The notes under the pieces: model-generated | Database searches by the model: none | Told to the model about the DNA's origin: nothing | The model's input: only the letters and a program-made list of their open reading frames with translations | Made by a program: the position numbers and the translations under genes | NCBI GenBank assembly: GCA_046094825.1 | Contig: JBJTIF010000023.1 | Location: forward strand, 1 to 26,584 | DNA: 26,584 nt | Direction: 5' to 3' | DNA from: JBJTIF01 sp046094825 | GTDB taxonomy: Bacteria; Actinomycetota; UBA4738; HRBIN12 | Shown here: one piece after another, positions 6,309-14,364 of the stretch | Layout: each line of letters begins with the position of its first letter | How positions within the stretch are numbered: the first letter of the stretch is position 1

Positions 6309-6833
6309 GTGTTCCTCCGGGCCGCGACCGGCGACCCGGTGCCCGTCGTCCGCGCGGTGCGCGCCCTCGACCGGGGCACCGTGCTCGCGACCGGCGACCT
6401 CGAGGTCGTCGAGGTCCCCGCGGCGTTCGCCGCGCCGGACGCGCCGCGGACGATCGAGGACGTCGTCGGTCGCACGCTGCTCACCGACCTCGACGCGGGC
6501 GAGGCCGTGACCGCGACGCGGATCGGGACGCGCGCGGGCCCGATCGCGGCGCAGGTCCCGGCAGGGCTCCGCGCGTTCGCGATCCCCGTCGCGGTCCCCG
6601 ACGGCGCGCTGCGCCCCGGCGATCGCGTCGACGTCCTCGGCGCCTTCGGCGGACCGCGACCCTGGTCCGACATCGTCGCGACCGCGCTCGAGGTGCTCGC
6701 CGTCCTCGAGCCCGCGCCGGGCGATCCGTCGGGACGACCCTCGCTCGTCCTCCTCGTGAGCGGGACGACCGCGGAGCGGCTCGCGTACGCGAGCGCGTTC
6801 GCCGACCTCTCCGTCGCGATCGTCGGCGGCTGA
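6309..6833 (+). CDS. CpaB/RcpC-like SAF-domain protein (true start probably near 6189)
   Basis: Pilus-assembly CpaB-like or related SAF protein. The first standard start in frame is the GTG at 6309, giving 174 residues: a SAF domain (PVPVVRAVRALDRGTVLATGDL ... VVGRTLLTDLDAGEAVTATRIG) and the second beta domain (VPAGLRAFAIPVAVPDGALRPGDRVDVLGAF). But the frame is open back to 6126 and encodes a basic stretch plus a hydrophobic helix (RFAVLAVACGAVATLLVA), the expected N-terminal anchor of this family, after a GGGAGGT. Between the stop at 6123 and 6309 there is no ATG, GTG or TTG; ATC at 6189 sits where a start is expected. It is remote from the Tad genes at the right edge, so it may serve that system or be an independent envelope protein. 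Confidence 0.72.
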   Translation: MFLRAATGDPVPVVRAVRALDRGTVLATGDLEVVEVPAAFAAPDAPRTIEDVVGRTLLTDLDAGEAVTATRIGTRAGPIAAQVPAGLRAFAIPVAVPDGALRPGDRVDVLGAFGGPRPWSDIVATALEVLAVLEPAPGDPSGRPSLVLLVSGTTAERLAYASAFADLSVAIVGG

Positions 6834-6856
6834 TCCGTCGCGCGCGGAGGCGCGGC

Positions 6857-6862
6857 TACGAT
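6857..6862 (+). promoter_or_regulatory. Putative -10 (TACGAT) of uppP
   Basis: GCTACGAT 24 nt before the uppP GTG; the leader carries GAGGAGG at about 6875-6881 with good spacing. Confidence 0.4.
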
Positions 6863-6886
6863 GGGCGCTCCGGCGAGGAGGTCCGC

Positions 6887-7720
6887 GTGAGCGTCCTGCA
6901 GGCGATCGTGCTCGGCCTCACCCAAGGCGTCACGGAGTTCGCGCCGGTCTCGAGCTCGGGGCACCTCATCCTCGTCCCCTGGCTCTTCGGATGGGGTCTC
7001 GACGACCCCTCGCTCGCGAAGACGTTCGACGTCGCGCTCCACCTCGGCACGCTCCTCGGGGCGGTCGCGTACTTCCGCGCCGACCTCGCGCGCTACCTCG
7101 CGGCCTTCGTGCGCTCGCTCCGCGACCGCCGGATCGCCGGTACGGACGCCCGCGTGGCGTGGGCGCTCGTCGTCGGCACGATCCCCGGGGCGGTCGTCGG
7201 GGCGACGCTCGAGACCGTGATCGAGGACCGCCTCGGCGCCCCCTGGCTCATCGCGGTCATGCTCGTCGTGTTCGGCGTCGTCCTCGTCGTCGTCGACCGA
7301 CGCTCCCGGGCGGATCGGGGCATCGACGACGTCACGATCGGCCGTGGGCTCCTCCTCGGGCTCGCGCAGGCGCTCGCGCTCCAGCCCGGCGTCTCACGCT
7401 CGGGCATCACGATCACCGCGGCCCGCGCGATGGGGCTCGATCGTCCCACCGCCGCGCGGGTGTCGTTCCTCCTCGCGCTGCCGATCATCGCGGGGGCCGG
7501 GCTGTTCAAGGGGGTCGAGGTCGCGGCGCAGGGCATCCCCTCGGACCTCGTCGCGCCGTTCGCCGCCGGCATGCTCGCCTCCGCGCTGAGCGGATTCGCC
7601 GTGATCTGGTTCCTGCTCGGGTACCTGCGGCGGCACGCCTTCACGGCGTTCCTCGCGTACCGCATCGGCGTCGCGGTCGTCGTCGTCGCGGCGATCGCCG
7701 CGGGACGGCCCGCCGTCTGA
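6887..7720 (+). CDS. uppP: Undecaprenyl-diphosphate phosphatase (BacA family)
   Basis: Integral membrane enzyme that recycles undecaprenyl diphosphate to the monophosphate carrier for peptidoglycan and other wall polymers; the family also gives bacitracin resistance. 277 residues from the GTG at 6887, chosen for the GAGGAGG 5 nt upstream and because the first helix starts at once (VLQAIVLGLTQGVTEFAPVS). The two signatures are present: TQGVTEFAPVSSSGHL (with the catalytic Glu/Gln and Ser/His residues) and QPGVSRSGITI (with the catalytic Arg). About eight hydrophobic helices follow the family pattern. Convergent with tldE, with 9 bp between the stops. Confidence 0.95.
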   Translation: MSVLQAIVLGLTQGVTEFAPVSSSGHLILVPWLFGWGLDDPSLAKTFDVALHLGTLLGAVAYFRADLARYLAAFVRSLRDRRIAGTDARVAWALVVGTIPGAVVGATLETVIEDRLGAPWLIAVMLVVFGVVLVVVDRRSRADRGIDDVTIGRGLLLGLAQALALQPGVSRSGITITAARAMGLDRPTAARVSFLLALPIIAGAGLFKGVEVAAQGIPSDLVAPFAAGMLASALSGFAVIWFLLGYLRRHAFTAFLAYRIGVAVVVVAAIAAGRPAV

Positions 7721-7729
7721 CGGCGCGGG

Positions 7730-9067
7730 TCAGCGACCGGCGACGGTCATCTCGCCGACGAGGATCGTCGGGACGCCCACGGACGAGAAGAAGCGGAGGT
7801 CGTCGCCGACGGCGACGATCGAGCGGAGCATGTCGGGGAGCGTGCTCGCGATCGTCATCTCGCGGACCGGCTCGGCGAGCGCACCGCCGCGGATCCGGAG
7901 CCCCGTCGCGCCCACCGAGAACTCGCCGCTGATCGGGTTCGCACCGGAGTGGACGCCCGAGACGTCCTGGATGAGGACGCCGCCCTCCGCGCGACGCAGG
8001 AGCTCCGCGACCGAGGTCGCGCCCGGCTCGAGGGCGAAGTTCGTCGTCCCGACCCCGGGGGACGAGCGGTAGCCCGCGCGGCTCGCGTTGCCCGTCGAGC
8101 GCGTCGCGCCGCGGTGGGCGGTGTACGCGTTGTGGAGGAAGCCCCGCAGGACGCCGGCCTCGATGAGCGCGGTCCGTCCCGAGGGCACACCCTCGTCGTC
8201 GAACGGCGCGGATCCTGGGCCGTCGAGCCGACGCCCGTCGTCGACGAGCGTGACGACGTCCGACCCGACGCGCTCGCCCTCGAGACCCGCGAAGAGCGAG
8301 CGACCCTTCTGCACCGACTCCGCGGAGAGCGCGCCCGCGAGGACGCCGAGGAACGACGAACCGGCGAAGGGATCGAGCACCACCGGCACGCGGGCCGTCG
8401 TCGGCTTCTCGGCGCCGAGCATCCGGACGGAGCGGGCGATCGCCTCGTCGGCGACGCCCTCCCAGTCGAGGTCCGCGAGCCGACGGCCGACGCGGAACGA
8501 GAACCCGGTCTGCGTCTCGTCGCCGTCGCCGGCGAGCGCGACGACGACGCACCAGCAGTCGGTGCGCTCGTACGCGCCGCGTACTCCCGAGGTGGACGCG
8601 ATCGCCATCCGCGACGTGCTGTCGCCGTAGCCCGCGGTCTCGACCTTCGTGACGCGGGGGTCCGAACCGGTCGCGCGCCGCTCGAGATCGAGCGCGAGCG
8701 CGACCTTGCGGTCGAGGGCCATCGCGGCCTGGTCGGCGTGGAACAGCCCGTCGAGCGGCTCGGCGGCCGCGGGCGCGGGGAGCACGTTGTGGGGGTCGGC
8801 GGTCGCGAGCCCAGCGTTCTCGCGCGCCTGCGCGACCGCGTGGCGGACCTCGTCCGCGGTCGGGTCGGCCGCGTACGCGTAGCCGAGTCGCCCCTCGGTG
8901 ATCACCCGCACGCCGACGCCGCGCGATTCCGCGAACGTGAGGTTCTCGACCTCGCCGCGGTACGCGTTCGCCTCGACGCGCCGAGACTCCTCCGCGTACG
9001 CCTCGACGTCCTCGCCGGCCCCGGCCGCATCGACCGCGACGGCGCAGAGGTCGGCGAGCTCAGGCAC
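7730..9067 (-). CDS. tldE: TldE/PmbA-family metallopeptidase subunit
   Basis: Partner of TldD in a heteromeric zinc protease that degrades unfolded or modified peptides and in some bacteria matures RiPPs such as microcins. 445 residues from a GTG at 9067. N-terminal half: VENLTFAESRGVGVRVITEGRLGYAYAAD; C-terminal half: VVLDPFAGSSFLGVLAGALSAESVQKGRS, LVDDGRRLDGPGSAPFDDEGVPSGRTALIEAGVL, HNAYTAHR, PISGEFSVGATGLRI. There is no HExxxH motif, as expected for TldE, which is the non-metal subunit. It overlaps the tldD stop by 8 bp. The usual C-terminal SxLP and VSG patterns are intact, so it should be functional. Confidence 0.93.
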   Translation of the reverse strand: MPELADLCAVAVDAAGAGEDVEAYAEESRRVEANAYRGEVENLTFAESRGVGVRVITEGRLGYAYAADPTADEVRHAVAQARENAGLATADPHNVLPAPAAAEPLDGLFHADQAAMALDRKVALALDLERRATGSDPRVTKVETAGYGDSTSRMAIASTSGVRGAYERTDCWCVVVALAGDGDETQTGFSFRVGRRLADLDWEGVADEAIARSVRMLGAEKPTTARVPVVLDPFAGSSFLGVLAGALSAESVQKGRSLFAGLEGERVGSDVVTLVDDGRRLDGPGSAPFDDEGVPSGRTALIEAGVLRGFLHNAYTAHRGATRSTGNASRAGYRSSPGVGTTNFALEPGATSVAELLRRAEGGVLIQDVSGVHSGANPISGEFSVGATGLRIRGGALAEPVREMTIASTLPDMLRSIVAVGDDLRFFSSVGVPTILVGEMTVAGR

Positions 9068-10445
9068 CGGTGCCCCCCACCGTCATCCGGGAGATGCGAA
9101 GCGTCGGCGACCCGCTCCCGACCGGCACGCCCTGCCCGTCCTTCCCGCACACGCCGTGCCACATGTCGTAGTCATCGGCGACCGCGTCGATCGCCGACAT
9201 CACCTCGATCGCGCGCCCGATGAGGTTCGCGCCCCGGACCGGCCGCGTCACCACGCCGTCCTCGACGAGGAAGCCCTCCGAGACGCCGAACACGAAGTCG
9301 CCGGTCGCCGGGTTCGTCTGCCCGCCGGCGAGCGCGGTCACGTAGATGCCGCGCGCGGTCGAGGAGAGGATGTCGTCCGCGCGCGACGCGCCGTTGCGGA
9401 TCGAGGTGTTCGTCATCCGCGGGATCGGGGGGTGGGCGTAGGACTGCCGGCGTCCGTTCCCGCTCGACGGGACGCCCTCCTTCGCGGCGCGGAGACGGTC
9501 GGAGAGGAGCCCGATGAGGACCCCCTCCTCGAACAGGACCGTGCGCTGCGCCGGCGTCCCCTCGTCGTCGAAGGAGAAGGACCCCCACGCGTTCACCTCC
9601 GTCGCGTCGTCGACGCCGCTCACGAGCGGCGAGGCGAGCCGTTCACCGATGCGCCCGCGGTAGACGGAGGCCTCCTTGTCGACGATGTCGGCCTCGAGCG
9701 GATGTCCGACGGCCTCGTGGAACAGCACGCCTCCTGTCCCCGGCGCCATGACGACCGCGGTCTCTCCGGCGGGGGCGGGGATCGAATCGAGCATCGTCAC
9801 CGCGCGTCGCGCCGCGACGAGCGCCGTCGCCGCCGGTCGATGCGTGTCGAGGTGCTCGGCGCCTGCGAGCGCCGCCGGTCCGTGGACGCCGGTCTGGATC
9901 ACGCCGTCGCGCTCGGCGACGACCTGGACGAAGAGGCGGATCCGCGGCCGGAGCTCCTCGACCCAGCGACCGTCCGACGTCGCGACGAGCACCCGCTGGC
10001 GGGAGTCGCCGTACGAGGCGACGACCTGCCGCACGGCGGGGTCGTACGAGCGAGCGGCGTCGTCCACCTCGCGGAGCCATCCCACCTTGTCGGCCGCGGG
10101 GATCGCATCGGCGGGTCGCGCCGCGAGGTGGACGACGCCGGGCGTCACCGCGCGGAGGTCGACGACCGCACCCGGGCCGTCGTCGGGGATCGAGGCCGCC
10201 GCCGCGGCGGCGGCCTCGAGGAGCGCGTCGCGGTCGAGGCGGTTCGAGAAGGCGTAGCCGAACGTCGTGCCACGGGCGACGCGGACCCCGGCGCCGCGGT
10301 CGAGACCGGTCGTTAGTTCCTCGACCTTCCCGTCGTCGAGCCGGATCGCCGTGGAGGCGCGCTCCTCCACGAAGAGCTCGGCGAAGTCCCCGCCGCGGAC
10401 GCGGGCCGCATGCAGGACCTCCTCGGCGAGCGCGCGGTCGAGCAT
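9060..10445 (-). CDS. tldD: TldD-family zinc metallopeptidase subunit
   Basis: Catalytic subunit of the TldD-TldE protease. 461 residues from the ATG at 10445. The zinc motif HEAVGH (H243, E244, H248) lies in GGVLFHEAVGHPLEAD; downstream are GSFSFDDEGTPAQRTVLFEEGVL, the SYAHPPIPRMTN segment, NPATGDFVFGVSEGFLVEDG, and near the C-terminus GVCGKDGQGVPVGSGSP with the conserved Cys that provides the third metal ligand in this family. The start is supported by a TACCCT hexamer exactly 6 nt upstream. It is divergent from the response regulator with only 50 bp between the start codons. No precursor-peptide gene is seen beside the pair. Confidence 0.94.
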   Translation of the reverse strand: MLDRALAEEVLHAARVRGGDFAELFVEERASTAIRLDDGKVEELTTGLDRGAGVRVARGTTFGYAFSNRLDRDALLEAAAAAAASIPDDGPGAVVDLRAVTPGVVHLAARPADAIPAADKVGWLREVDDAARSYDPAVRQVVASYGDSRQRVLVATSDGRWVEELRPRIRLFVQVVAERDGVIQTGVHGPAALAGAEHLDTHRPAATALVAARRAVTMLDSIPAPAGETAVVMAPGTGGVLFHEAVGHPLEADIVDKEASVYRGRIGERLASPLVSGVDDATEVNAWGSFSFDDEGTPAQRTVLFEEGVLIGLLSDRLRAAKEGVPSSGNGRRQSYAHPPIPRMTNTSIRNGASRADDILSSTARGIYVTALAGGQTNPATGDFVFGVSEGFLVEDGVVTRPVRGANLIGRAIEVMSAIDAVADDYDMWHGVCGKDGQGVPVGSGSPTLRISRMTVGGTGA

Positions 10446-10451
10446 GGGGCA

Positions 10452-10457
10452 AGGGTA
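10452..10457 (-). promoter_or_regulatory. Putative -10 (TACCCT), leaderless spacing, for tldD-tldE
   Basis: TTGCTACCCT ends 6 nt before the tldD ATG and there is no Shine-Dalgarno sequence. Its -35 region would overlap that of the divergent response-regulator promoter. Confidence 0.55.
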
Positions 10458-10483
10458 GCAACGGGCCCCCGTCGCCCCGCCGG

Positions 10484-10489
10484 TAGCAT
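10484..10489 (+). promoter_or_regulatory. Putative -10 (TAGCAT), leaderless spacing, for the response regulator
   Basis: TAGCAT is followed by exactly 6 nt (CCCGGG) and then the GTG start. Only 26 bp separate this hexamer from the tldD -10, and an ACGGG-CC-CCCGT inverted repeat (10461-10472) lies between them. Confidence 0.55.
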
Positions 10490-10495
10490 CCCGGG

Positions 10496-11203
10496 GTGGC
10501 CCACGTGCTCCTCGTCGAGGACGAAGACGCGATCGCGTCCCCGCTCGTCCGGCACCTCGAACGCGAGGGGTTCGCGGTGACGCGGGCACGCGATCTCGCC
10601 TCCGCCCGCGCGCAGCTCGCGACCGCCGGCCCCGACGTCGTCCTCCTCGACCTCATGCTGCCGGACGGCGACGGCCGCGATCTCTGCCACGAGATCCGGG
10701 CGACGTCGAGCGTGCCGATCCTCATGCTCACCGCGCGCGCCGAGGTCGCCGATCGGGTCCTCGGCCTCGCGATCGGCGCCGACGACTACATCCCGAAGCC
10801 CTTCGCGGCGGCCGAGGTCGTCGCGCGGATCCAGGCGATCCTGCGGCGCCGCACGATGGCGGTCGACGACGACGCGGAGGACGAGTCCCCCATCACGATC
10901 GGTCGGGTGTCGCTCGACCCCCGGACGCGATCGGTCACCGTCGACGGGCGCGCGGTCGGGCTCGCCCCGCGCGAGTTCGATCTCCTGCGCCACCTCATGG
11001 CGAACGCGGGACGCGTGCTCCGCCGCGAGGACATCATGGACGCCGTCTGGGATCCAAACTGGTTCGGCTCGACGAAGACGCTCGACGTCCACGTCGCGTG
11101 GCTCCGCCGCAAGATCGAACCCGACCCCACCGCGCCGCGCTACATCCTCACCGCCCGCGGCGTCGGCTTCCGGTTCGCCACGCCCTCCGACCTCGCGACC
11201 TGA
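10496..11203 (+). CDS. OmpR/PhoB-family response regulator
   Basis: Transcription factor of a two-component system. 235 residues from the GTG at 10496. The receiver domain (1-120) has the acidic pocket E8/D9, phospho-acceptor D52 in LLDLMLPDGDG, T79 and K101 in YIPKPF. After an acidic linker (DDDAEDE) comes a winged-helix DNA-binding domain (about 135-230) with GLAPREFDLLRHLMANAGRVLRREDIMDAVWD and the recognition region TKTLDVHVAWLRRKI, ending RGVGFRF. The kinase follows 2 nt after the stop. Targets are unknown; the neighbouring divergent tldD and convergent ApbE locus are candidates. Confidence 0.95.
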   Translation: MAHVLLVEDEDAIASPLVRHLEREGFAVTRARDLASARAQLATAGPDVVLLDLMLPDGDGRDLCHEIRATSSVPILMLTARAEVADRVLGLAIGADDYIPKPFAAAEVVARIQAILRRRTMAVDDDAEDESPITIGRVSLDPRTRSVTVDGRAVGLAPREFDLLRHLMANAGRVLRREDIMDAVWDPNWFGSTKTLDVHVAWLRRKIEPDPTAPRYILTARGVGFRFATPSDLAT

Positions 11204-11205
11204 CG

Positions 11206-12606
11206 ATGGGGATCCGCGCCCGGCTCCTCGTCGCGATGGGCTACGTCGGACTCGTCGTCGTCATCTCCCTCGCCCTGCCGCTCGGCGCGACGCTCGAACG
11301 CCGGGCGCTCACCTCGATCGAGAACCGCAACCTCCTGCGGGCGACCGCGCTCGCGCAGCGGATCAGCGACTGGAACTTCACCACCGACGGGCTCGCGACG
11401 ACCGAGCGACTCGTCGACGCCGCCGCCACGCGGTACGGCGGGCGCGTGCTCGTCGTGAGCCGCGGGGGCGAGGTCGTCGCCGACTCCGGCGCCGCCGCCC
11501 GCGGGACGGCGTACGCGACGCCCGGCCGGCCCGAGATCCTCCGTGCCCTCGAGGGGCGCGCGTGGTCCGACGTCCGCTACAGCCGCGACCTCGGTCTCGA
11601 CCTCATGGCGACCGCGGTGCCGATCGTCGAGGAGGTCGAGGGGAGCGGCGAGATCGTCGTCCTCGGGGCGATCCGGCTCACCCAGACCCTCGAGGAAGCC
11701 CAGGAGGCGGTGCGCCGGACGACGCTCGGCCTCGCGGGGCTCGGGCTCACGAGCCTCCTCGTCGCGCTCGTCCTCGCGTGGCTCCTCGCCGACTCGCTCG
11801 CCCGCCCGCTCCGCGGCCTCGCCGCGGCGGCCGCGCGGTTCGGGAGCGGTGACCTCGGCGCGCGCGCCGGCGCCGTCGGGTCGACGACCGAGGTCGCCGA
11901 GGTCGCGACGGCCTTCGACGGCATGGCGGAGCGCGTCGAACGCCTCGTCGAGGCGCAGCGCGAGTTCGTCGCGGACGCCTCGCACCAGATCCGCACTCCG
12001 CTCACCGGGATCAAGCTCCAGCTCGAGGAGGCGATCGTCGCATCGGGCGAGGGTCCCGCCGCCGACGCGGTGCGCGCCGCCGAACGCGAGGTGGACCGGC
12101 TCACGGAGATCGTCGGCCGCCTCCTCACGAAGGCCGCCGGGGAGGGCGCACCTCGCGCCGCCACCGCGGATCTCCGCGCGGTCGCCGACCGCGCGCAGGC
12201 GCGATGGCGCGAGCGCGTCGCGCGCGCCGAGCGCTCGATCGTCGCGAAGGGATCGTCCGTGCGCATCGCCGTCGATCCCGCGACGCTCGATGAACTCTGC
12301 GACACGCTCGTCGACAACGCCCTCGGTCACGGCGCGGGAGCGATCGAGCTCCTCGTCGACGTCGCGGACGGCGCCGGCAGGCTCCGCGTGACCGACCGCG
12401 GACGCGGGATCCGCCCGGAGGAGGCCGAACGCCTCGTGCGACGCTTCGAGCGCGGCGTCGACGCCGAGCCCGGGGGGACGGGGCTCGGGCTCGCGATCGC
12501 GCGCGAGCTCACCGAACGATCCGGCGGCGCGTTCTCGCTCACCTCGGAGGACGGACGCACGTCGGCGACGGCGACGTTCCCCCTCGTCGCGGAGGACCGG
12601 CGATGA
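11206..12606 (+). CDS. Sensor histidine kinase (HAMP, HisKA, HATPase)
   Basis: 466 residues from the ATG at 11206. Helix 1 (about 7-29), a sensor domain outside the membrane (about 30-172) with no recognisable fold, helix 2 (about 173-195), HAMP (to about 248), HisKA with phospho-acceptor H260 in FVADASHQIRTPLTGIKL, and an ATPase domain with DTLVDNALGHG (N box), VTDRGRGI (G1), RRFERG (F box) and GGTGLGLAIARELTERSGG (G2). All catalytic motifs are intact. It partners the preceding regulator. Its stop overlaps the next ATG as ATGA, which couples it to a small anchored protein that may report on the envelope. Confidence 0.95.
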   Translation: MGIRARLLVAMGYVGLVVVISLALPLGATLERRALTSIENRNLLRATALAQRISDWNFTTDGLATTERLVDAAATRYGGRVLVVSRGGEVVADSGAAARGTAYATPGRPEILRALEGRAWSDVRYSRDLGLDLMATAVPIVEEVEGSGEIVVLGAIRLTQTLEEAQEAVRRTTLGLAGLGLTSLLVALVLAWLLADSLARPLRGLAAAAARFGSGDLGARAGAVGSTTEVAEVATAFDGMAERVERLVEAQREFVADASHQIRTPLTGIKLQLEEAIVASGEGPAADAVRAAEREVDRLTEIVGRLLTKAAGEGAPRAATADLRAVADRAQARWRERVARAERSIVAKGSSVRIAVDPATLDELCDTLVDNALGHGAGAIELLVDVADGAGRLRVTDRGRGIRPEEAERLVRRFERGVDAEPGGTGLGLAIARELTERSGGAFSLTSEDGRTSATATFPLVAEDRR

Positions 12607-12926
12607 AGCCCGCGCGCGCGGTCGTCCTGGGACTCATCGGCATCCTCCTCGCGGCGGCCTTCGCGATGGGCGCGCTCGCGCTCGTGCGTGAGGGACTCGA
12701 CGAACCCTCCGACGTGGATGACTTCCCCGCGCTCGTCCCCTCGCTCACGGAGACGCCGACGGCGGCGACACCGAGCCCCTCCGCGGTCGGGTCACCGCAG
12801 GACGACGACGATCAGGAGACGGTGTCGCCCTCGGCGTCGCCGACCCCGACGCGGACCGACGCCGCGCGGGACGACGACCGGACCGACGGCGACGGCGACC
12901 GCGAGGGCCCGGGCGACGACGACTGA
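12603..12926 (+). CDS. Small anchored protein with Pro/Thr linker and Asp-rich tail
   Basis: 107 residues, not recognised. A single helix (VVLGLIGILLAAAFAMGALAL, about 7-27) after a short basic start puts the rest outside the cell: a Ser/Thr/Pro linker (SLTETPTAATPSPSAVGSP) with DDDDQE, then a very acidic C-terminus (DDDRTDGDGDREGPGDDD). It could bind cations or act as a sensor accessory. Real translation is supported by the ATGA overlap with the kinase. Its last 115 bp overlap, in convergent orientation, the 3' end of the b-heme membrane protein gene. Confidence 0.7.
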   Translation: MKPARAVVLGLIGILLAAAFAMGALALVREGLDEPSDVDDFPALVPSLTETPTAATPSPSAVGSPQDDDDQETVSPSASPTPTRTDAARDDDRTDGDGDREGPGDDD

Positions 12927-13477
12927 TCGCCGCGCGCCCCGGCGGCGCGCGAGCTCCGCGGGGGACGCGCCGTGAGGGCGCGGAACACGAGCAGGAACAC
13001 CGCGGCGACGCCGGTCGCGACGTAGAGCCACCACATCCACGGCCGGGACGAGTCCGTCCCCGCGAGGAATCCGTGGAGGAACGAGAGCGCGAACGCGGGG
13101 GTCGCGAGCAGGTGGAGCGCGCGCCAGACGTTGGGTCCGATCCCCTTGCGGAGCCACGACGAGACGACGATGACGACGCTCAGGTACATCGAGACGATCC
13201 CGAGGCCGACGCCGAGGGGCTCGTACGTGCTCCGTCCCGGGATCAGGAGCTCGCCGAGGTCGAACGGCATCCACGGGTCGACGAACAGGAGCGCCATGTG
13301 CGCCGCGAGGAGGATGAGGCCGGTCGTCGAGAAGAACTGGTGGAGCAGCGTGATCGAAGGACGCGCGAGGCGCTTGCCGAAGAACGCGGTCGTCGACAGG
13401 AGCCCCCACGCGAACGAGAGGAACAGCATCACGTACGAGCCGATGCCGGCGGCGCGCAGGAGGTTCCAGGTCGTCAC
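12812..13477 (-). CDS. Ferric-reductase-like b-heme transmembrane protein
   Basis: 221 residues from a GTG at 13477 that overlaps the apbE stop as GTGA. Five hydrophobic helices are visible (about 7-29, 44-66, 86-109, 117-137 and 146-165). Four histidines lie in two helices as pairs, H46/H60 (LLHQFF...AAHM) and H122/H135 (ALHLL...FLHGF), the layout of a two-heme electron-transfer bundle as in ferric reductase-like and YedZ-type proteins. There is no FAD or NAD domain, so it would pass electrons across the membrane to or from another partner. Its last 45 or so residues are Ser/Arg/Pro-rich and overlap the convergent 107-aa gene; the membrane core ends well before. Confidence 0.8.
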   Translation of the reverse strand: MTTWNLLRAAGIGSYVMLFLSFAWGLLSTTAFFGKRLARPSITLLHQFFSTTGLILLAAHMALLFVDPWMPFDLGELLIPGRSTYEPLGVGLGIVSMYLSVVIVVSSWLRKGIGPNVWRALHLLATPAFALSFLHGFLAGTDSSRPWMWWLYVATGVAAVFLLVFRALTARPPRSSRAAGARGDQSSSPGPSRSPSPSVRSSSRAASVRVGVGDAEGDTVS

Positions 13478-14364
13478 GCGGCCTCCGCGAGGCTCGTGAC
13501 GACGCGACCTTCCTCGAGGACGAGGACGCCCGGGATGCGGTCGAGGTCGTCCTCGCCGCCGAGGAGGAGCTCCTTCGCCGCGACCTCCGCCTCCGCGCAC
13601 GTCGCTGCCCACGCCGTCGCCTGGGCGACGCCCGTGCGCGAGGGCAGCGACGTGCGCGGATCGATGAGGTGGTGCGCGTCGTGGCCCCAGCGACGACGGG
13701 TGGTGGAGGATGTCGCGAGGGCCCCGTCTTCGATACCGATCCGCATGAACGGCGTCCTCGCGGGGTCGTCGGGGTCCTCGACGCCGACCGCGATGCGTGG
13801 GGCGTCGCCCATGAGCCGGAGGTCGCCGCCCGCGTCCACGAGGACCCAGGCGAGTCCCGCGTCGAGGGCGAGCGCGGACGCGCGGTCGCACGTCCATCCC
13901 TTCACGATGCCGCCGAGATCGAGCCCGGCGTCGGTCGGGAGCGTGATCCGGTCACCCTCGAGGATGACCTCGCGCCACCGGTCGGCCGGGCGCGCGGGGT
14001 GGAGGACGTCACGCGCACCCGCGACGACGTCGTCGAAATCGCGGTCGTAGCCGGCGGCGACGACCGCGCCGAGCACGGTCGGGTCGAAGCGTCCGCCCGA
14101 GGCCTCCGCGGCGCGGAGCGCCATCGCGACGACCTCCGCGAAGGTCGAGGAGATGTCGCTCGTGCGACCGTCCGAGGCGTTCACGCGCGAGAGCTCGCTG
14201 TCCCCGCGGAACCGCGAGAAGCGCCCCTCCTGCTCCTCGAACTCCGCGCGGACGATCTCCGCGACGCGAGCGACGAGGCCTTCTGCGGCCTCCTCCTGGA
14301 CGAAGACGCGGACATCCGTCCCCATCGCGCGGAACCCGACCGAGCGTCCGACCTCGAGCATCAC
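13474..14364 (-). CDS. apbE: FAD:protein FMN transferase ApbE
   Basis: Transfers FMN from FAD to a Ser/Thr of exported redox proteins. 296 residues. Family marks: FRAMGTDVRVFV (14-16 MGT), EEQEGRFSRFRGDSELSRVN, GGRFDPTV, LDLGGIVKGWTCDRA, VDAGGDLRLMG, ALATSSTTRRRWG, HHLIDPRTSLPSRTGVAQATAWAATCAEAEVAAKELLL. A Glu (AEAE) stands where many homologs have Asp, a change also common in actinobacterial forms. No signal peptide is seen, so its site of action is unclear. Start may be the GTG at 14364 (GTGA overlap with the upstream gene) or the ATG at 14361. It sits in a four-gene overlapping block with the b-heme protein; no FMN_bind-domain acceptor is in the window. Confidence 0.92.
   Translation of the reverse strand: MMLEVGRSVGFRAMGTDVRVFVQEEAAEGLVARVAEIVRAEFEEQEGRFSRFRGDSELSRVNASDGRTSDISSTFAEVVAMALRAAEASGGRFDPTVLGAVVAAGYDRDFDDVVAGARDVLHPARPADRWREVILEGDRITLPTDAGLDLGGIVKGWTCDRASALALDAGLAWVLVDAGGDLRLMGDAPRIAVGVEDPDDPARTPFMRIGIEDGALATSSTTRRRWGHDAHHLIDPRTSLPSRTGVAQATAWAATCAEAEVAAKELLLGGEDDLDRIPGVLVLEEGRVVTSLAEAA

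Noticed and set aside
7949..9223. 424-residue plus-strand open frame
   Set aside because: Antisense to tldE, which has full family motifs; lacks any plausible start signal.
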